From: Butyrivibrio sp. NC2007
Lineage (GTDB): Bacteria > Bacillota > Clostridia > Lachnospirales > Lachnospiraceae
Direction: 5' to 3'
NCBI RefSeq assembly: GCF_000421405.1
Contig: NZ_ATWY01000016.1
Coordinates: 1-64,000 of the forward strand
Length of the DNA stretch: 64,000 nt
Shown here: positions 41,823-51,688 of the stretch, piece by piece
How positions within the stretch are numbered: position 1 is the stretch's first letter
Layout of the letters: every line of letters begins with the position of its first letter
Notes under the pieces: generated by a model
Told to the model about the DNA's origin: nothing
Databases searched by the model: none
What the model saw: the letters and a program-made list of their open reading frames with translations, nothing else
Translations under genes and position numbers: made by a program

Positions 41823-44800
41823 TTAATTCCCATTCATTATGCGCATCATTGCTTCGTCTGAAGTTATATCAAGCTTTCTCTTCCTATAACCGCTTATGCG
41901 CTCATCAAATCCACAGATATGCTTGTAATCGCAGTAAGTACAGGACTGCATTTTGGTATCTCCATAAGGATTGACGGAAATATCACCGTTTAAGATATTC
42001 CTTCCAAACTCCTTGACCTTCTCGTTAACAAAGCCCGAGATAGCTTCATACTCATCTGAACTTGCTGTCTGAGATCTTGCACTTGGAGTTCCGTCCTTCT
42101 TAAGTTCCACCGGAATGATGTCAGACTTAGTTGCAAAGCCGGTATCCAGCTTCCTGATAATGTCCGTATTATCATTAACCAGTCCGGTCATTTTCAGCTC
42201 TGAAATTATCTCTTTATTGATATCATCTGTTACTGTATCCGCTTTTCCCTCAATCATGGGATCTTCCACGTGATAGTACAAGATCGCTGCAGGAATAACA
42301 TCTTTGTCCGGATGTTTTTTCTTCTCACTTGCGACTGCAACATTCATATACATAACAAGCTGAAGCTGAAGGCCGTAGTAGAGGTAAGCCAGGTTAAACT
42401 TGTGCTCGCTGGACTTAAAGTCCATTACCTTCACATAGATTTGATCACCTTCACTGCATAGATCAACTCGGTCAATCTTTCCCTTAAGTTTCATTTTCTC
42501 TGTTATGTTTTTCTTTTCATCTTCTGAGAGAGCCACATTAATTTCATCAAGGCTTCCTGCCTCCTGAAAACTCATCTCAACATATGCAGGATTGAACAAA
42601 CTGCTTGCAATCTGGTATTTAAGCGTATCTACGGTTCTTGTAAGGATCTTCCTGATGCGCTCTATCATATGCTGATTCTTGGCGCTGCTCCTTAAAATGG
42701 TATCGCCGTACGCATCTACGCATTCTGTTAAAGCACGATTTAATATTTCGTCAGATTTTTCCTTGGAGAGCTCTCTCCAATCAATACCTTTTGTTATTAT
42801 TTCTCCGGTATACTTCTCAAGTACCTGATGGTACACGTTTCCAAGGTCAGAAGCCTCGAAACTGTACTCCTGCCTGTCATTTAAAGTAAGTCCGTACTGC
42901 AAAAAGTGTGCATAGGCGCAGCTTGCATACTTCTCAAGCCTGCTGACACTGTTCTCCAGAGTTGCTCCATAGAGAGCCAGAGCCACAGCCTTGGCAATAG
43001 GTACAGACTCATAGTGAATAAACGCAGCCTCAGTCAGCTTCTCAACGAGTTTGTTGTCCTTGTTCTCAGACAGCACCTTCCTCAGGGTAAACATCTCCCT
43101 CTCCTGCAGACTTGATAGCCTTCCTGAAGCATATTCCCTGACAAGCTCTGAATAAGCATCCATTCCGTCATCTATGCTGACCATCTGAGCTTCAAAACCA
43201 TTCTCCATGGGCCTTTCTATTTCAAGGTTCTCAAACATCTGTCTGAGCTTAGGAATAAGATATGCCTGTCTTAAGCTCTTTCCGTCATTACCAAGCTCTG
43301 AAAAGGACAAGAACAACTTATCCGTAGGCTTAGTCAGGTTCATATACAAATAGAGCCTTTGAATATACATCTGTTGCCTTGGCGATGGTGCAAACTCAAT
43401 ATCCGTGCCAAGATCCTGCAAGAACTGCCTGTCTATGTCAGACAGAATTCCACCGCTTCCTGCGTTTGACGGGATATTGCCGTCGTTGACTCCCACGAAG
43501 AACAGGATGCGAACCTCTTTAAGTCTTGTCCTCTCAATATCTCCGACAATGATCCTGTCAACGTCCTGTGGTATCGTACCAACTGATATCTCACCAAAGC
43601 CTGCGCTTAGCACATCCTTGTACTCAGCCATATCAAGCTTCTCATCACCTATAAGAGCATTCATCTGCTCCAGAAGCAGCATTACCCTTGTATATATCTG
43701 ATCGTATTCTTTGGCCTTTTTCAGGTCTCCATTTTCCTCAAAGGTATTTCTGTACTCCTCAAGCTTTTCTTTTAAATTTCCGGCCTCTACGACACTTATA
43801 AGGGCATCAGTGATCTCCTTTACCGTTCCGCCCTTAGCATCGAATAACGGCTTTAAGTCGCTGCTTATCTTCTCCCTCATTAAATCGAGCTTCTCAAGGA
43901 GCATCTGGTCCTTCTGCTCAAGGTCCTGCTTTCTTGATTTAAACTTCCTTGGCATTCTGCGAAGGAACCTGTCTTCCCACTGCTTCCTGCCCTTAATTCC
44001 AAGGGCTCTTACATAGTTCTCCAAAAGATCCGTATCCCCGGCATCAAATCCGGTCATACCACTTCTCATGTAATGGAAAACGTCCTCGTACCTGTATCCT
44101 GAAATGACGATATTCAGGGCACTGGTTATATATTCAATAAAGGGATTGAGCATCAGCGAGACGTTTGTATCCACATAAACCGGAATTCCAAACTTCTGAG
44201 CCTGCCTAGTGATAATATCCCCGTAAGTATCAAGCGATCCGCACACAAGCGCAATATCCCTGTACGCATAGCCCTCATCCCTCACAAGATCGGCAATCTT
44301 GATCATGGTCTGGCGTATTTCTTCAGAAGGAGTCGTGGTCTGATAGAGGAATATCGAATCATTCTCCCCGGTAAATTTCTCGGGATTATAGCGGAAAAGA
44401 GCTTTCTCAAGAAATGCCAGTGGTGCATTATTCTTAAGCCTTGCTACAGGCTCCTCGCGGTAAAAGATATCTGTCACTTCACTGTGTCTAAGTTTCCTAT
44501 ATGTCTCAAAATCAGGTATATTTGAGCCTTTCTCCTTCTGTACCTCAAATTCAAGCCTCTCGAGGTCTCGAACGGTCTTTTTGCTCAGCATAAAGAGCTC
44601 CTGCTCCTTATAATCATCTGCATAAGGGTCCTCATCCGGACTTATGGTCACGGAAAAGACCACTTCCCTGCACAGGGACAAAAGCTCTTTGATGACCCTG
44701 TACTGAATAGGTGTAAAGCCTGTAAAGCCGTCAAAGACAATTACGCTGTCTCTTATAAGAGCAGACTCAGGAAGTGCCTTGCACAGGATATCAAGGGTTT

Positions 44801-45332
44801 CTTCTGCAGTGATAAACCTTCCGTCTATGTACTCAAGAAAGCTCTTATAGAGGAGCCTGAGGTCCTTCAGCTTAGCATTTAATGCGCCTTTTTTAAGGCT
44901 CTTTTCCTCAAGGACGGAAAGTGCCTTATCATCGATTCCGTACATCATGAACTCGGAAATCGTGGATTTGACCTCATCCAGATATCCGCTCTTATGCATG
45001 TTTCTGCCGATAACCAGGAGCTTGTCTCCGAGCATGTCCGAAACGTGCCTCAGTACCAGGCTCTTACCCACATCATCGAGCACAGAAAAAGAGCCATGGC
45101 CCGTCTCCTCGAAAACTCTGTGGGAGAGTCTGCCAAAGCTCAGTACATCTATGTTCATGATGGCCCTCTCGGGATGCAGTTTAACTACATCCTTCTGGGT
45201 CTGCATCGTGAACTGGTCCGGCACAATGATAAGAAAATCAGTGCCCGGCTCCTTATTGCTTCTTTCTATTATTTCTCTGTATAAACCGGTGCTCTTCCCC
45301 GCGCCGGAAGCCCCAAAACAAAACCTCAACAT
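41823..45332 (-). CDS. addB: ATP-dependent helicase/nuclease subunit B
   Basis: 1169 residues. Walker A is GASGAGKSTGLYREI near the start. The C-terminal nuclease domain shows VKVMDFKSSEHKFN. Its iron-sulfur cluster cysteines are one in YASCAYAHFLQYGL and three in QSCTYCDYKHICGFD. AddB recognises Chi and supplies the second nuclease. The order GGDEF-EAL protein, addB, addA, with 14 and 5-bp gaps, suggests one transcript. Confidence 0.97.
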   Translation of the reverse strand: MLRFCFGASGAGKSTGLYREIIERSNKEPGTDFLIIVPDQFTMQTQKDVVKLHPERAIMNIDVLSFGRLSHRVFEETGHGSFSVLDDVGKSLVLRHVSDMLGDKLLVIGRNMHKSGYLDEVKSTISEFMMYGIDDKALSVLEEKSLKKGALNAKLKDLRLLYKSFLEYIDGRFITAEETLDILCKALPESALIRDSVIVFDGFTGFTPIQYRVIKELLSLCREVVFSVTISPDEDPYADDYKEQELFMLSKKTVRDLERLEFEVQKEKGSNIPDFETYRKLRHSEVTDIFYREEPVARLKNNAPLAFLEKALFRYNPEKFTGENDSIFLYQTTTPSEEIRQTMIKIADLVRDEGYAYRDIALVCGSLDTYGDIITRQAQKFGIPVYVDTNVSLMLNPFIEYITSALNIVISGYRYEDVFHYMRSGMTGFDAGDTDLLENYVRALGIKGRKQWEDRFLRRMPRKFKSRKQDLEQKDQMLLEKLDLMREKISSDLKPLFDAKGGTVKEITDALISVVEAGNLKEKLEEYRNTFEENGDLKKAKEYDQIYTRVMLLLEQMNALIGDEKLDMAEYKDVLSAGFGEISVGTIPQDVDRIIVGDIERTRLKEVRILFFVGVNDGNIPSNAGSGGILSDIDRQFLQDLGTDIEFAPSPRQQMYIQRLYLYMNLTKPTDKLFLSFSELGNDGKSLRQAYLIPKLRQMFENLEIERPMENGFEAQMVSIDDGMDAYSELVREYASGRLSSLQEREMFTLRKVLSENKDNKLVEKLTEAAFIHYESVPIAKAVALALYGATLENSVSRLEKYASCAYAHFLQYGLTLNDRQEYSFEASDLGNVYHQVLEKYTGEIITKGIDWRELSKEKSDEILNRALTECVDAYGDTILRSSAKNQHMIERIRKILTRTVDTLKYQIASSLFNPAYVEMSFQEAGSLDEINVALSEDEKKNITEKMKLKGKIDRVDLCSEGDQIYVKVMDFKSSEHKFNLAYLYYGLQLQLVMYMNVAVASEKKKHPDKDVIPAAILYYHVEDPMIEGKADTVTDDINKEIISELKMTGLVNDNTDIIRKLDTGFATKSDIIPVELKKDGTPSARSQTASSDEYEAISGFVNEKVKEFGRNILNGDISVNPYGDTKMQSCTYCDYKHICGFDERISGYRKRKLDITSDEAMMRIMNGN

Positions 45333-45346
45333 AAACTATCATCCAA

Positions 45347-47455
45347 TCATTTTAAATCATCATCCCTAATCTCATCTGCATATCTGCAGAGAGAAATAAA
45401 CTTCCATTTGCCATTATAATAAAACGGAAGTATCATATACATCTGCATTCTTCCGTTATCTCCCGGTGTTGCAGAGCGATAATAATCAACAACATATGCA
45501 CTTTTTGTGTTTTCTATCCTGTCTCGGACTGTAGTAATATCATAGAATTTCTTGAAACGTTCCTTATCCTCAGGATATATATACATTTCAGAGTACAGTC
45601 TTACTGCCTCTTTAGCATCTCTTGTATAATCAGAAACCGACTTCTGATCTGCGTTCAGGAAGATATTGTCAACAGTGCCGTCCTCATCAAAAAAGTCAAC
45701 TCTGAAGTACTGGTTAAATACGTGTGCCATGGCAACACGAAGACTCTCTGCCGTGTCACTTTCCTCATGAATAGAGGTGTTTCTTGACACAACTGCAAAA
45801 GCCTGACGATTTCCGCTGTCGAACAGGAATCTAATCTTGTGATTGACGGTGTTGCCATTAGTTACTATATCAGCATATGCCCTGTGGTCCGGGCTTACCT
45901 GTGCACGCTTTAAGCATGCTGTAAACTCAACAATATCCGGGTGATTTGTAGTTCCGTATATGCTGTTGGCTTCTGATAAAGACGCAAAGCCGAGTGAACT
46001 CAGGTAATCAAGATACGCTCTGTTGGCATAGATACACTGCGCTATATCATCCTGAAGCTCAATAATAGCAAGAGGCAGGTTATTAAATATCTCAAAGCTC
46101 TTGTCTCTAAGTGGCGTATTTCCAAGGAAATTGACCTCTCCGATCCTGTCATAGTAGGACGCAAGAGAAAAGTCCTCACACACATCAAAGCTGCAATCCA
46201 CCGCTCTGTTAAAATCATCTACAGGCGTAGGCTTACCGAATAAGTACCCCTGGAGCTTCTCACAGCCTATTCTGCGAAGGAACTCGTACTGCTCCTTAGT
46301 CTCAACTCCCTCAGCCAGAGTGTGGATTCCAAGCTCCTTAGCCATATTTACGATCATGGCAAGGATAACCGGTGTCTTTTTATTGGTATCAAAGGTGCGC
46401 AGAAAATCCATATCGATCTTGAGCACATCTATATCAAAGGTCTTAAGGTTGTTCAAAGAACTGTAGCCGGAGCCAAAGTCGTCCATCCAGATCTCATATC
46501 CGGCCTGCCTGAACTTCTTGATCTGCTGATCAAGGAAATCTGCTCCGGTGGTAAGGGCACTCTCAGTAACCTCGATATGCAGAAGTTCAACCGGAATGTC
46601 ATACCTGTCCCTGCACTTATCAATCTCTGCCATGATGTCACACAGCTCAAAGTCAAGCTGGGAGAGGTTTACAGAAACAGGTTCAACGGCATATCCGCTG
46701 TTGATATCATCTCTTAAATCCTTACAAACCATGTCAATTATGCACAGATCAAGCTTGTGTATCAGATGAACATCCTCTAAAACCTCTATAAAAACCAGAG
46801 GTGAAATAATTCCTATAACCGGGTCCTGCCATCTGGCAAGAGCCTCATACCCGCATACCTTGCCGGTCAGAGCTCTGACTTCCTTCTGGTAGTAAACCTT
46901 GAAATATCTGTTCTTAAACGCACTCTCAAAATTATCAATAACATATTGCCTTAGCTCATTCTTCTTGCTAAGAGCTTCGTCATAGAAGTTTATGCTCTTG
47001 TCATAGACCCTGATGATATCATCACAGGCAATCTTGGCTCTGTCGACCATGATAACAGGGTCTGTCTCATCTCCTGTCTGCTGATAGATTCCGGCCTTGA
47101 TATGAAGGCGAAGCCCCTTGTCATGCCTTGCAGAAGCTTCTGAAAGCATGGTAAGCCTGTCCGTTATTTCTTTTTCATCAAGGGAATTTGCAAGAATAAT
47201 AAACTGATCACCTGCCGTTCTGGCAATCAGTTCCTCGGGGAAAAGACCTTTTATCTCCCCTGCAAGACCTCTTAGGAATTCATTACCTCCAACAAATCCG
47301 TATCTCTGGTTGAAGGATTTGAAATTCATAACATTCAAATAAATGATAACAATGCTGCCTTCAGCAGCTCTTGTTTCATGGCCCTGCAAGTGACTTAAGA
47401 TTCCGTTCAGATTATAGAGCCCGGTGAGCTCATCGATATTATCGTACTTTTCCAT
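45347..47455 (-). CDS. GGDEF-EAL protein, probable cyclic di-GMP phosphodiesterase
   Basis: 702 residues, no membrane segment. The N-terminal GGDEF domain is degenerate: the loop reads TAGDQF, so it is probably not a cyclase and may bind GTP only. The EAL domain is intact: YEALARWQ, EVTESALTTG, MDDFGSGYSSLNN, KIDMDF, TLAEGVETKEQ and LQGYLFGKP. A C-terminal region of about 260 residues has a PAS-like part (FNNLPLAIIELQDD, IYANRAYLDYL) and an uncharacterised end. It should break down cyclic di-GMP. Upstream of addB at a 14-bp gap. Confidence 0.92.
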   Translation of the reverse strand: MEKYDNIDELTGLYNLNGILSHLQGHETRAAEGSIVIIYLNVMNFKSFNQRYGFVGGNEFLRGLAGEIKGLFPEELIARTAGDQFIILANSLDEKEITDRLTMLSEASARHDKGLRLHIKAGIYQQTGDETDPVIMVDRAKIACDDIIRVYDKSINFYDEALSKKNELRQYVIDNFESAFKNRYFKVYYQKEVRALTGKVCGYEALARWQDPVIGIISPLVFIEVLEDVHLIHKLDLCIIDMVCKDLRDDINSGYAVEPVSVNLSQLDFELCDIMAEIDKCRDRYDIPVELLHIEVTESALTTGADFLDQQIKKFRQAGYEIWMDDFGSGYSSLNNLKTFDIDVLKIDMDFLRTFDTNKKTPVILAMIVNMAKELGIHTLAEGVETKEQYEFLRRIGCEKLQGYLFGKPTPVDDFNRAVDCSFDVCEDFSLASYYDRIGEVNFLGNTPLRDKSFEIFNNLPLAIIELQDDIAQCIYANRAYLDYLSSLGFASLSEANSIYGTTNHPDIVEFTACLKRAQVSPDHRAYADIVTNGNTVNHKIRFLFDSGNRQAFAVVSRNTSIHEESDTAESLRVAMAHVFNQYFRVDFFDEDGTVDNIFLNADQKSVSDYTRDAKEAVRLYSEMYIYPEDKERFKKFYDITTVRDRIENTKSAYVVDYYRSATPGDNGRMQMYMILPFYYNGKWKFISLCRYADEIRDDDLK

Positions 47456-47518
47456 TGATCACCTTCGGCATGTGTATGCGACTTGTTATTCAATTATAGC
47501 ATATTTCTGTACTTCAAA

Positions 47519-48592
47519 TCATTTATTACGGTTATATCTCCTCACTTTGTTAATGTGTCTTTCAAAGTCTCCGCTGTCGATAAGGCTGGCAATGACAAGC
47601 TGGTCAAGTGTCGGCACAGGGCACTCGTAAAACCCGGTCTTATCAGCAAACTCGCCGATCAGATTCTCCGGTAGCACCATATATGCACACCTTGCATAGC
47701 TCCCAATAGTCCTGGTAAAGGTGTTGACGTAAATAACTCGCCCCTCCTCATCCAGGGAAAATATGGTTTCTTCAGGCTTACGGCTGGGAGTAAACTCTGA
47801 CTCAAAGTCATCTTCTATGATGTATCCGCCGTTCTTCCTGCTCCATCTGAGGTACTCCCTCTTCTTGGAAGCAGATGCCGTAACTCCACTGGGGAAGCTC
47901 CTGTAAGGGGTTATGTGAAGTATCTGTACATTGCTGTTCCAGAGCTCATCGCTCTCTATTCCGTCGTTTCCAAGCCGCAGCATCTTAAGCCTTGCTCCGC
48001 CTGCAGAATATACCTTGGCAATCTTCTGATAGGACGGACTCTCAACGCCATAGAGCACATCCCTTCCGAAGGTCTGGACAATAAGGCCGTAGAGGTACTC
48101 CGCTCCTGCGCCTATTATTATCTGATCAGGAGAGACCTTAAGTCTTCTGGACCGCAGAAGATACCAGGCAATGGCACTTCTTAGCTCAAACATCCCGTTC
48201 TTGGGAGATTTCTGCATCAGATACTCCTCAAACTCTGCGAGAACCTTCCTTACTGTTTTAGCATAAATTGAGTACGAAAAAACGGGCTCATTGCTAACAC
48301 TTTGTTCCGGAGCCGGTTCGCGGCGTCTTGGCGCAATAGGCGCAACACTTTCCACCCCCGTATATATGTCGCTGTCATCAAAAGAGACATAGTATCCGCT
48401 CTTCTGCTTTGGAACAATGTACCCTTCATCCGAAAGAAGCTCATAGGCATGCTCAACGGTAATGACGCTCATGCCCATTGCATCAGCCATTACGCGCTTT
48501 GAGGGGAGCTTCGTGCCCACAGGATACGTGCCTTTTATTATGTCTTCCTTAACCTGTTCATAGATTCTCAGATAGCGTTTTTCCTTTTCCAT
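47519..48592 (-). CDS. MocR-family regulator lacking the PLP lysine
   Basis: 357 residues from the ATG with GGGAGAA upstream. The N-terminal GntR helix-turn-helix spans about 10-70 (KLPSKRVMADAMGMSVITVEHAY). The rest resembles a fold type I aminotransferase domain with IIGAGAEYLYGLI, GVESPSYQKI, ITPYRSFPSGV and IEDDFESEF. In usual MocR proteins the PLP lysine lies in TFSKSL; here it is TFTRTI, with arginine. The protein is also about 100 residues shorter at the C-terminus. It is divergent from an ECF transporter S component, as is seen for PdxR-type regulators of vitamin B6 genes. Confidence 0.83.
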   Translation of the reverse strand: MEKEKRYLRIYEQVKEDIIKGTYPVGTKLPSKRVMADAMGMSVITVEHAYELLSDEGYIVPKQKSGYYVSFDDSDIYTGVESVAPIAPRRREPAPEQSVSNEPVFSYSIYAKTVRKVLAEFEEYLMQKSPKNGMFELRSAIAWYLLRSRRLKVSPDQIIIGAGAEYLYGLIVQTFGRDVLYGVESPSYQKIAKVYSAGGARLKMLRLGNDGIESDELWNSNVQILHITPYRSFPSGVTASASKKREYLRWSRKNGGYIIEDDFESEFTPSRKPEETIFSLDEEGRVIYVNTFTRTIGSYARCAYMVLPENLIGEFADKTGFYECPVPTLDQLVIASLIDSGDFERHINKVRRYNRNK

Positions 48593-48724
48593 AATTTCTC
48601 CCAAAATCTGGTTATATAAAATAATCCGTTTTTGATATTTTTAATACTATCAGTTTGATGATATATTGATTGAAGTTTGTTAGTCAAGACGGAAAAATAC
48701 TACTATTCGGGAGGAAAAATCATC

Positions 48725-49261
48725 ATGGGGAAGACAGTTTCAGAAAAAGTAACGCTAAAAGAGGTGAACAAGGTCAGATGGCTGACCGTGACCGCCATAT
48801 TTATGGCACTTAACATTGCAATGTCAAGCTTTGGCATCACAGTTCCGGGAGGGCATCTGTATCTGTGCGATCTGATCATATGCACTGCGTCCATCCTTCT
48901 TGATCCTCTGGCAGCTTTCATTGTCGGCGGCGTTGGATCGTTTCTTGGGGATATGATCTTCTATCCGCTTCCGATGTTTGTTTCACTGGTTGTACACGGA
49001 CTTCAGGCAGCTACCATTTCCTATATGGTTCATAAGGGAAAAGAGTCTTTTGCCAAATCCCTTGTTGCCACTCTTGTTGGTGCTGTTATAATGGTAGTTG
49101 GGTATACGCTAGGCAAGACCTTTGTCTACAGCACATTTGAATACGCTATGATGAAGCTCCCTTACGAGATCGCTCAGGCCCTCATCGGCGTTATCGGTTC
49201 ACTTCTTCTGTGCTACAAGGCTGGTCTTCTTAAGATCTTTAAGAAGATGGAACTTGCTTAA
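48725..49261 (+). CDS. ECF transporter S component, vitamin substrate
   Basis: 178 residues with six membrane segments. Start ATG has GGGAGG nine or so bases upstream. The sequence TAIFMALNIAMSSFGI, VPGGHLYLCDLIICTASILLDP and FIVGGVGSFLGDMIFYPLPMF matches the S-component layout of the HmpT/PdxU-like group. The divergent MocR-like regulator hints at pyridoxine or a related vitamin, but thiamine precursors are also possible. It needs an EcfAA'T module from elsewhere. UPF0340 follows 32 bp downstream. Confidence 0.85.
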   Translation: MGKTVSEKVTLKEVNKVRWLTVTAIFMALNIAMSSFGITVPGGHLYLCDLIICTASILLDPLAAFIVGGVGSFLGDMIFYPLPMFVSLVVHGLQAATISYMVHKGKESFAKSLVATLVGAVIMVVGYTLGKTFVYSTFEYAMMKLPYEIAQALIGVIGSLLLCYKAGLLKIFKKMELA

Positions 49262-49293
49262 CTATAGAACATTATCAAAGGCAGGCGATATAA

Positions 49294-49857
49294 ATGAATT
49301 ATTCAGAAGTAAAGGCCCAGGCAAGGCAGGCAATAACAGAGATTTTGGAGAGTGCCAGGCTACGGGAGGGTTCCATTTTCGTAATCGGCTGTTCCTCCAG
49401 CGAGATCCTCGGAGATCAAATCGGCACAGCCACAAACCTCGATTCCGCAAATGCAGTATTTGATGGTATCATCCCTGTTCTCAAGGACAGAGGCATATTT
49501 GCAGCAGCTCAGTGCTGTGAGCATTTAAACAGAGCCCTTGTAGTAGAAAGAGCCTGTATGGACAAATACGGATTTGAGCAGGTAAATGCAATACCACAGC
49601 CCAATCACGCAGGCGGAGCCTTCGGGACCGTATGCTATGAGAGATTCGATGATCCGGTACTTGTAGAAGATATCGGTGGCAGAGCCGATGCAGGAATAGA
49701 CATAGGCGGAACCATGATAGGAATGCACATGCACGCAGTTGCAGTTCCCATGAGAATATCACTTCGCAAGATTGGTGAAGCCCCCATTATTTGCGCACGT
49801 CACAGGCCCAAATACGTAGGCGGACAAAGAGCCATCTACGACCAGAACTTAATATAA
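49294..49857 (+). CDS. UPF0340 protein (YwlG-like)
   Basis: 187 residues, the usual length for this family. Recognised from FVIGCSSSEILGDQIGTATN, QCCEHLNRALVVER, PNHAGGAFGTVCYE and DIGGTMIGMHMHAVAVP. Function is unknown. It has no membrane segments. It sits right after the ECF transporter gene, possibly as part of the same transcript, and a terminator follows. Confidence 0.95.
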   Translation: MNYSEVKAQARQAITEILESARLREGSIFVIGCSSSEILGDQIGTATNLDSANAVFDGIIPVLKDRGIFAAAQCCEHLNRALVVERACMDKYGFEQVNAIPQPNHAGGAFGTVCYERFDDPVLVEDIGGRADAGIDIGGTMIGMHMHAVAVPMRISLRKIGEAPIICARHRPKYVGGQRAIYDQNLI

Positions 49858-49863
49858 ACAAAT

Positions 49864-49901
49864 AAAAAGCTCCCATCGGAATCACTCCAATGAGAGCTTT
49901 T
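49864..49901. terminator. Bidirectional terminator
   Basis: AAAAGCTCCCATCGGA and TCCAATGAGAGCTTTT form a slightly imperfect stem with a 5-nt loop, between the converging UPF0340 and chemoreceptor genes. Confidence 0.8.
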
Positions 49902-49917
49902 ATGTTTCTTCTGCAGG

Positions 49918-51678
49918 TTAAAGCGTTACGAATTTCTGCGTAGTATCGCTAAGCTGCTCTGTAACCTCATTATTCTTATCAATAGCTTCTGTAATCTTCT
50001 TGATACCACCTACAATTTCCTGAGAGCTCTCAGCCGACTGCGAAATTGCTTGCGAACTCTCCACAACGGAAGTACTGATGAGCTGAACAGACTCAACCAT
50101 CTCAGTCATTATATCATTAAGGTTTTCAGCTTTGTTATTGAAGCTTCCAAGCATTTCTTCCATAATATCCGCTGTATGCTCGTACTTTTCTCCTGTAGCA
50201 ACAAACTCATCATAGTCACTTATAACCTGACCGTTGATGTAATCAAGTACTGCCTGAGCATTCTTGGCCAGATTATTAACCGCTTCGGTAACTTCGTTAC
50301 TGATAACCTGGATATTTCCGGCTGTCTGCCTGCTGTTATCGGCAAGAGCACTGATTTCGGTTGCAACAACCGAGAATCCCTTTCCTGCTTCTCCGGCTCT
50401 TGCAGCCTCAATTGAAGCATTGAGTGCAAGTAGATTTGTCTGGCCTGCAATATCAAGGATAACCTTTGTAAGCTCATTGATCTGCGCAACCTTTTCGGAC
50501 TCATGCACCGATTCCATAAGCGTTGCGGAGAGGTTTTCCACCTGTTCTCCTGCTTCTGCCTTTTTCTTGATCACTCTGGCCTTAAGTTCATCGGCCTCAG
50601 CCTTGATATCTCCCGCTGTCCTGGTACCTTCCGTTGCCTGATCAGCAATTTCCTGTGCAGCATTCTTAACGCTCTCAACTGATTCATTGATATGCGAAAC
50701 GTTTCCTGATACGGTTTCCATGCTTGCGGAAAGCTCTTCAAGAGCAGCTGAAGTATTGGTCACGTTATCATCTGCGACACGAAGCTGTGACACCACTTCC
50801 TCCGAAGATTCTGTCAGAACTATCGATCCGTCCTTTACATCTTTCATGATTCCCTGGAGAGTCTCTATAAAGTGGTTGACACCCGTAGTTATATACAAAA
50901 GCTCTGATCTGGCTTTAGTCCTTATCCTGGCTGTAAGATCACCTCTGCCTTCTTCAATGTTTGAAATAATGACATTAACTTCATCCGAGATGCTTCTGAT
51001 CTTCTTAACAATATTCTTGTAGCTGATAAGGAAGCTGAAAATGATCAGCGCTATAATTACAATAATGCCGATGGCAGCCGTCACCTGTCCGGAATTAAAC
51101 AGTGCCTGCATCTTCTGAGTCGTAGCTGATGCAGACTCATTTATTGCCTCATCAAGAATATTTGTGGAGTGGAAAATAGCAACCTTTTGAATCTCGGCTT
51201 TATCAAAAAGAATGGAATAAGCAGAATCCTTGTCTCCCGAATCACACTTAGTCATGGAAGAATCTATAAACTTACTCATTCTCTGATATTGCCCTCTGAT
51301 CTCACTCATCTGGGCAATTGCCTTTTCATTCCCAATTGTCTGGAAGTCATTTTCCAGTGCAGATATATCTTCTTCAATGGTAGCCTTAACAGCATTTATC
51401 TGCGGCAGTAATGCCTGTTTGGTCTCATCAGCAGAGGCAGCCACATAACCGGTTGTCTGGTCATACAAAGACATGACGTCGTTCTTAAGCATAGCTTCAT
51501 GCTGTGTAAGTGTCATCATGGTTTTAAACATTGAGATACTGCTGCTTGTAGAGGTATCCATCGATGACATGACAAAGGACATTACAATGACAAAAGCGAT
51601 CAAAATGGCCACATTTGCAACTGCTATCTGGAACATAATAGAATTGATTTTTTTCACTTTGATTTTTTCTTCTCTCAT
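49918..51678 (-). CDS. Methyl-accepting chemotaxis protein
   Basis: 586 residues from the ATG with AAGGAGGGG upstream. One membrane helix near 16-45 and another near 200-225 flank an extracellular helical sensor (about 150 residues). A HAMP-like region follows ([27 protein letters not shown]). The signalling domain holds the hairpin tip [35 protein letters not shown], seen around 420-455. It signals to CheA/CheW. The gene is 10 bases after a solute-binding lipoprotein gene, suggesting that it senses the bound sugar through that protein. Confidence 0.95.
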   Translation of the reverse strand: MREEKIKVKKINSIMFQIAVANVAILIAFVIVMSFVMSSMDTSTSSSISMFKTMMTLTQHEAMLKNDVMSLYDQTTGYVAASADETKQALLPQINAVKATIEEDISALENDFQTIGNEKAIAQMSEIRGQYQRMSKFIDSSMTKCDSGDKDSAYSILFDKAEIQKVAIFHSTNILDEAINESASATTQKMQALFNSGQVTAAIGIIVIIALIIFSFLISYKNIVKKIRSISDEVNVIISNIEEGRGDLTARIRTKARSELLYITTGVNHFIETLQGIMKDVKDGSIVLTESSEEVVSQLRVADDNVTNTSAALEELSASMETVSGNVSHINESVESVKNAAQEIADQATEGTRTAGDIKAEADELKARVIKKKAEAGEQVENLSATLMESVHESEKVAQINELTKVILDIAGQTNLLALNASIEAARAGEAGKGFSVVATEISALADNSRQTAGNIQVISNEVTEAVNNLAKNAQAVLDYINGQVISDYDEFVATGEKYEHTADIMEEMLGSFNNKAENLNDIMTEMVESVQLISTSVVESSQAISQSAESSQEIVGGIKKITEAIDKNNEVTEQLSDTTQKFVTL

Positions 51679-51688
51679 GCTCCCCTCC

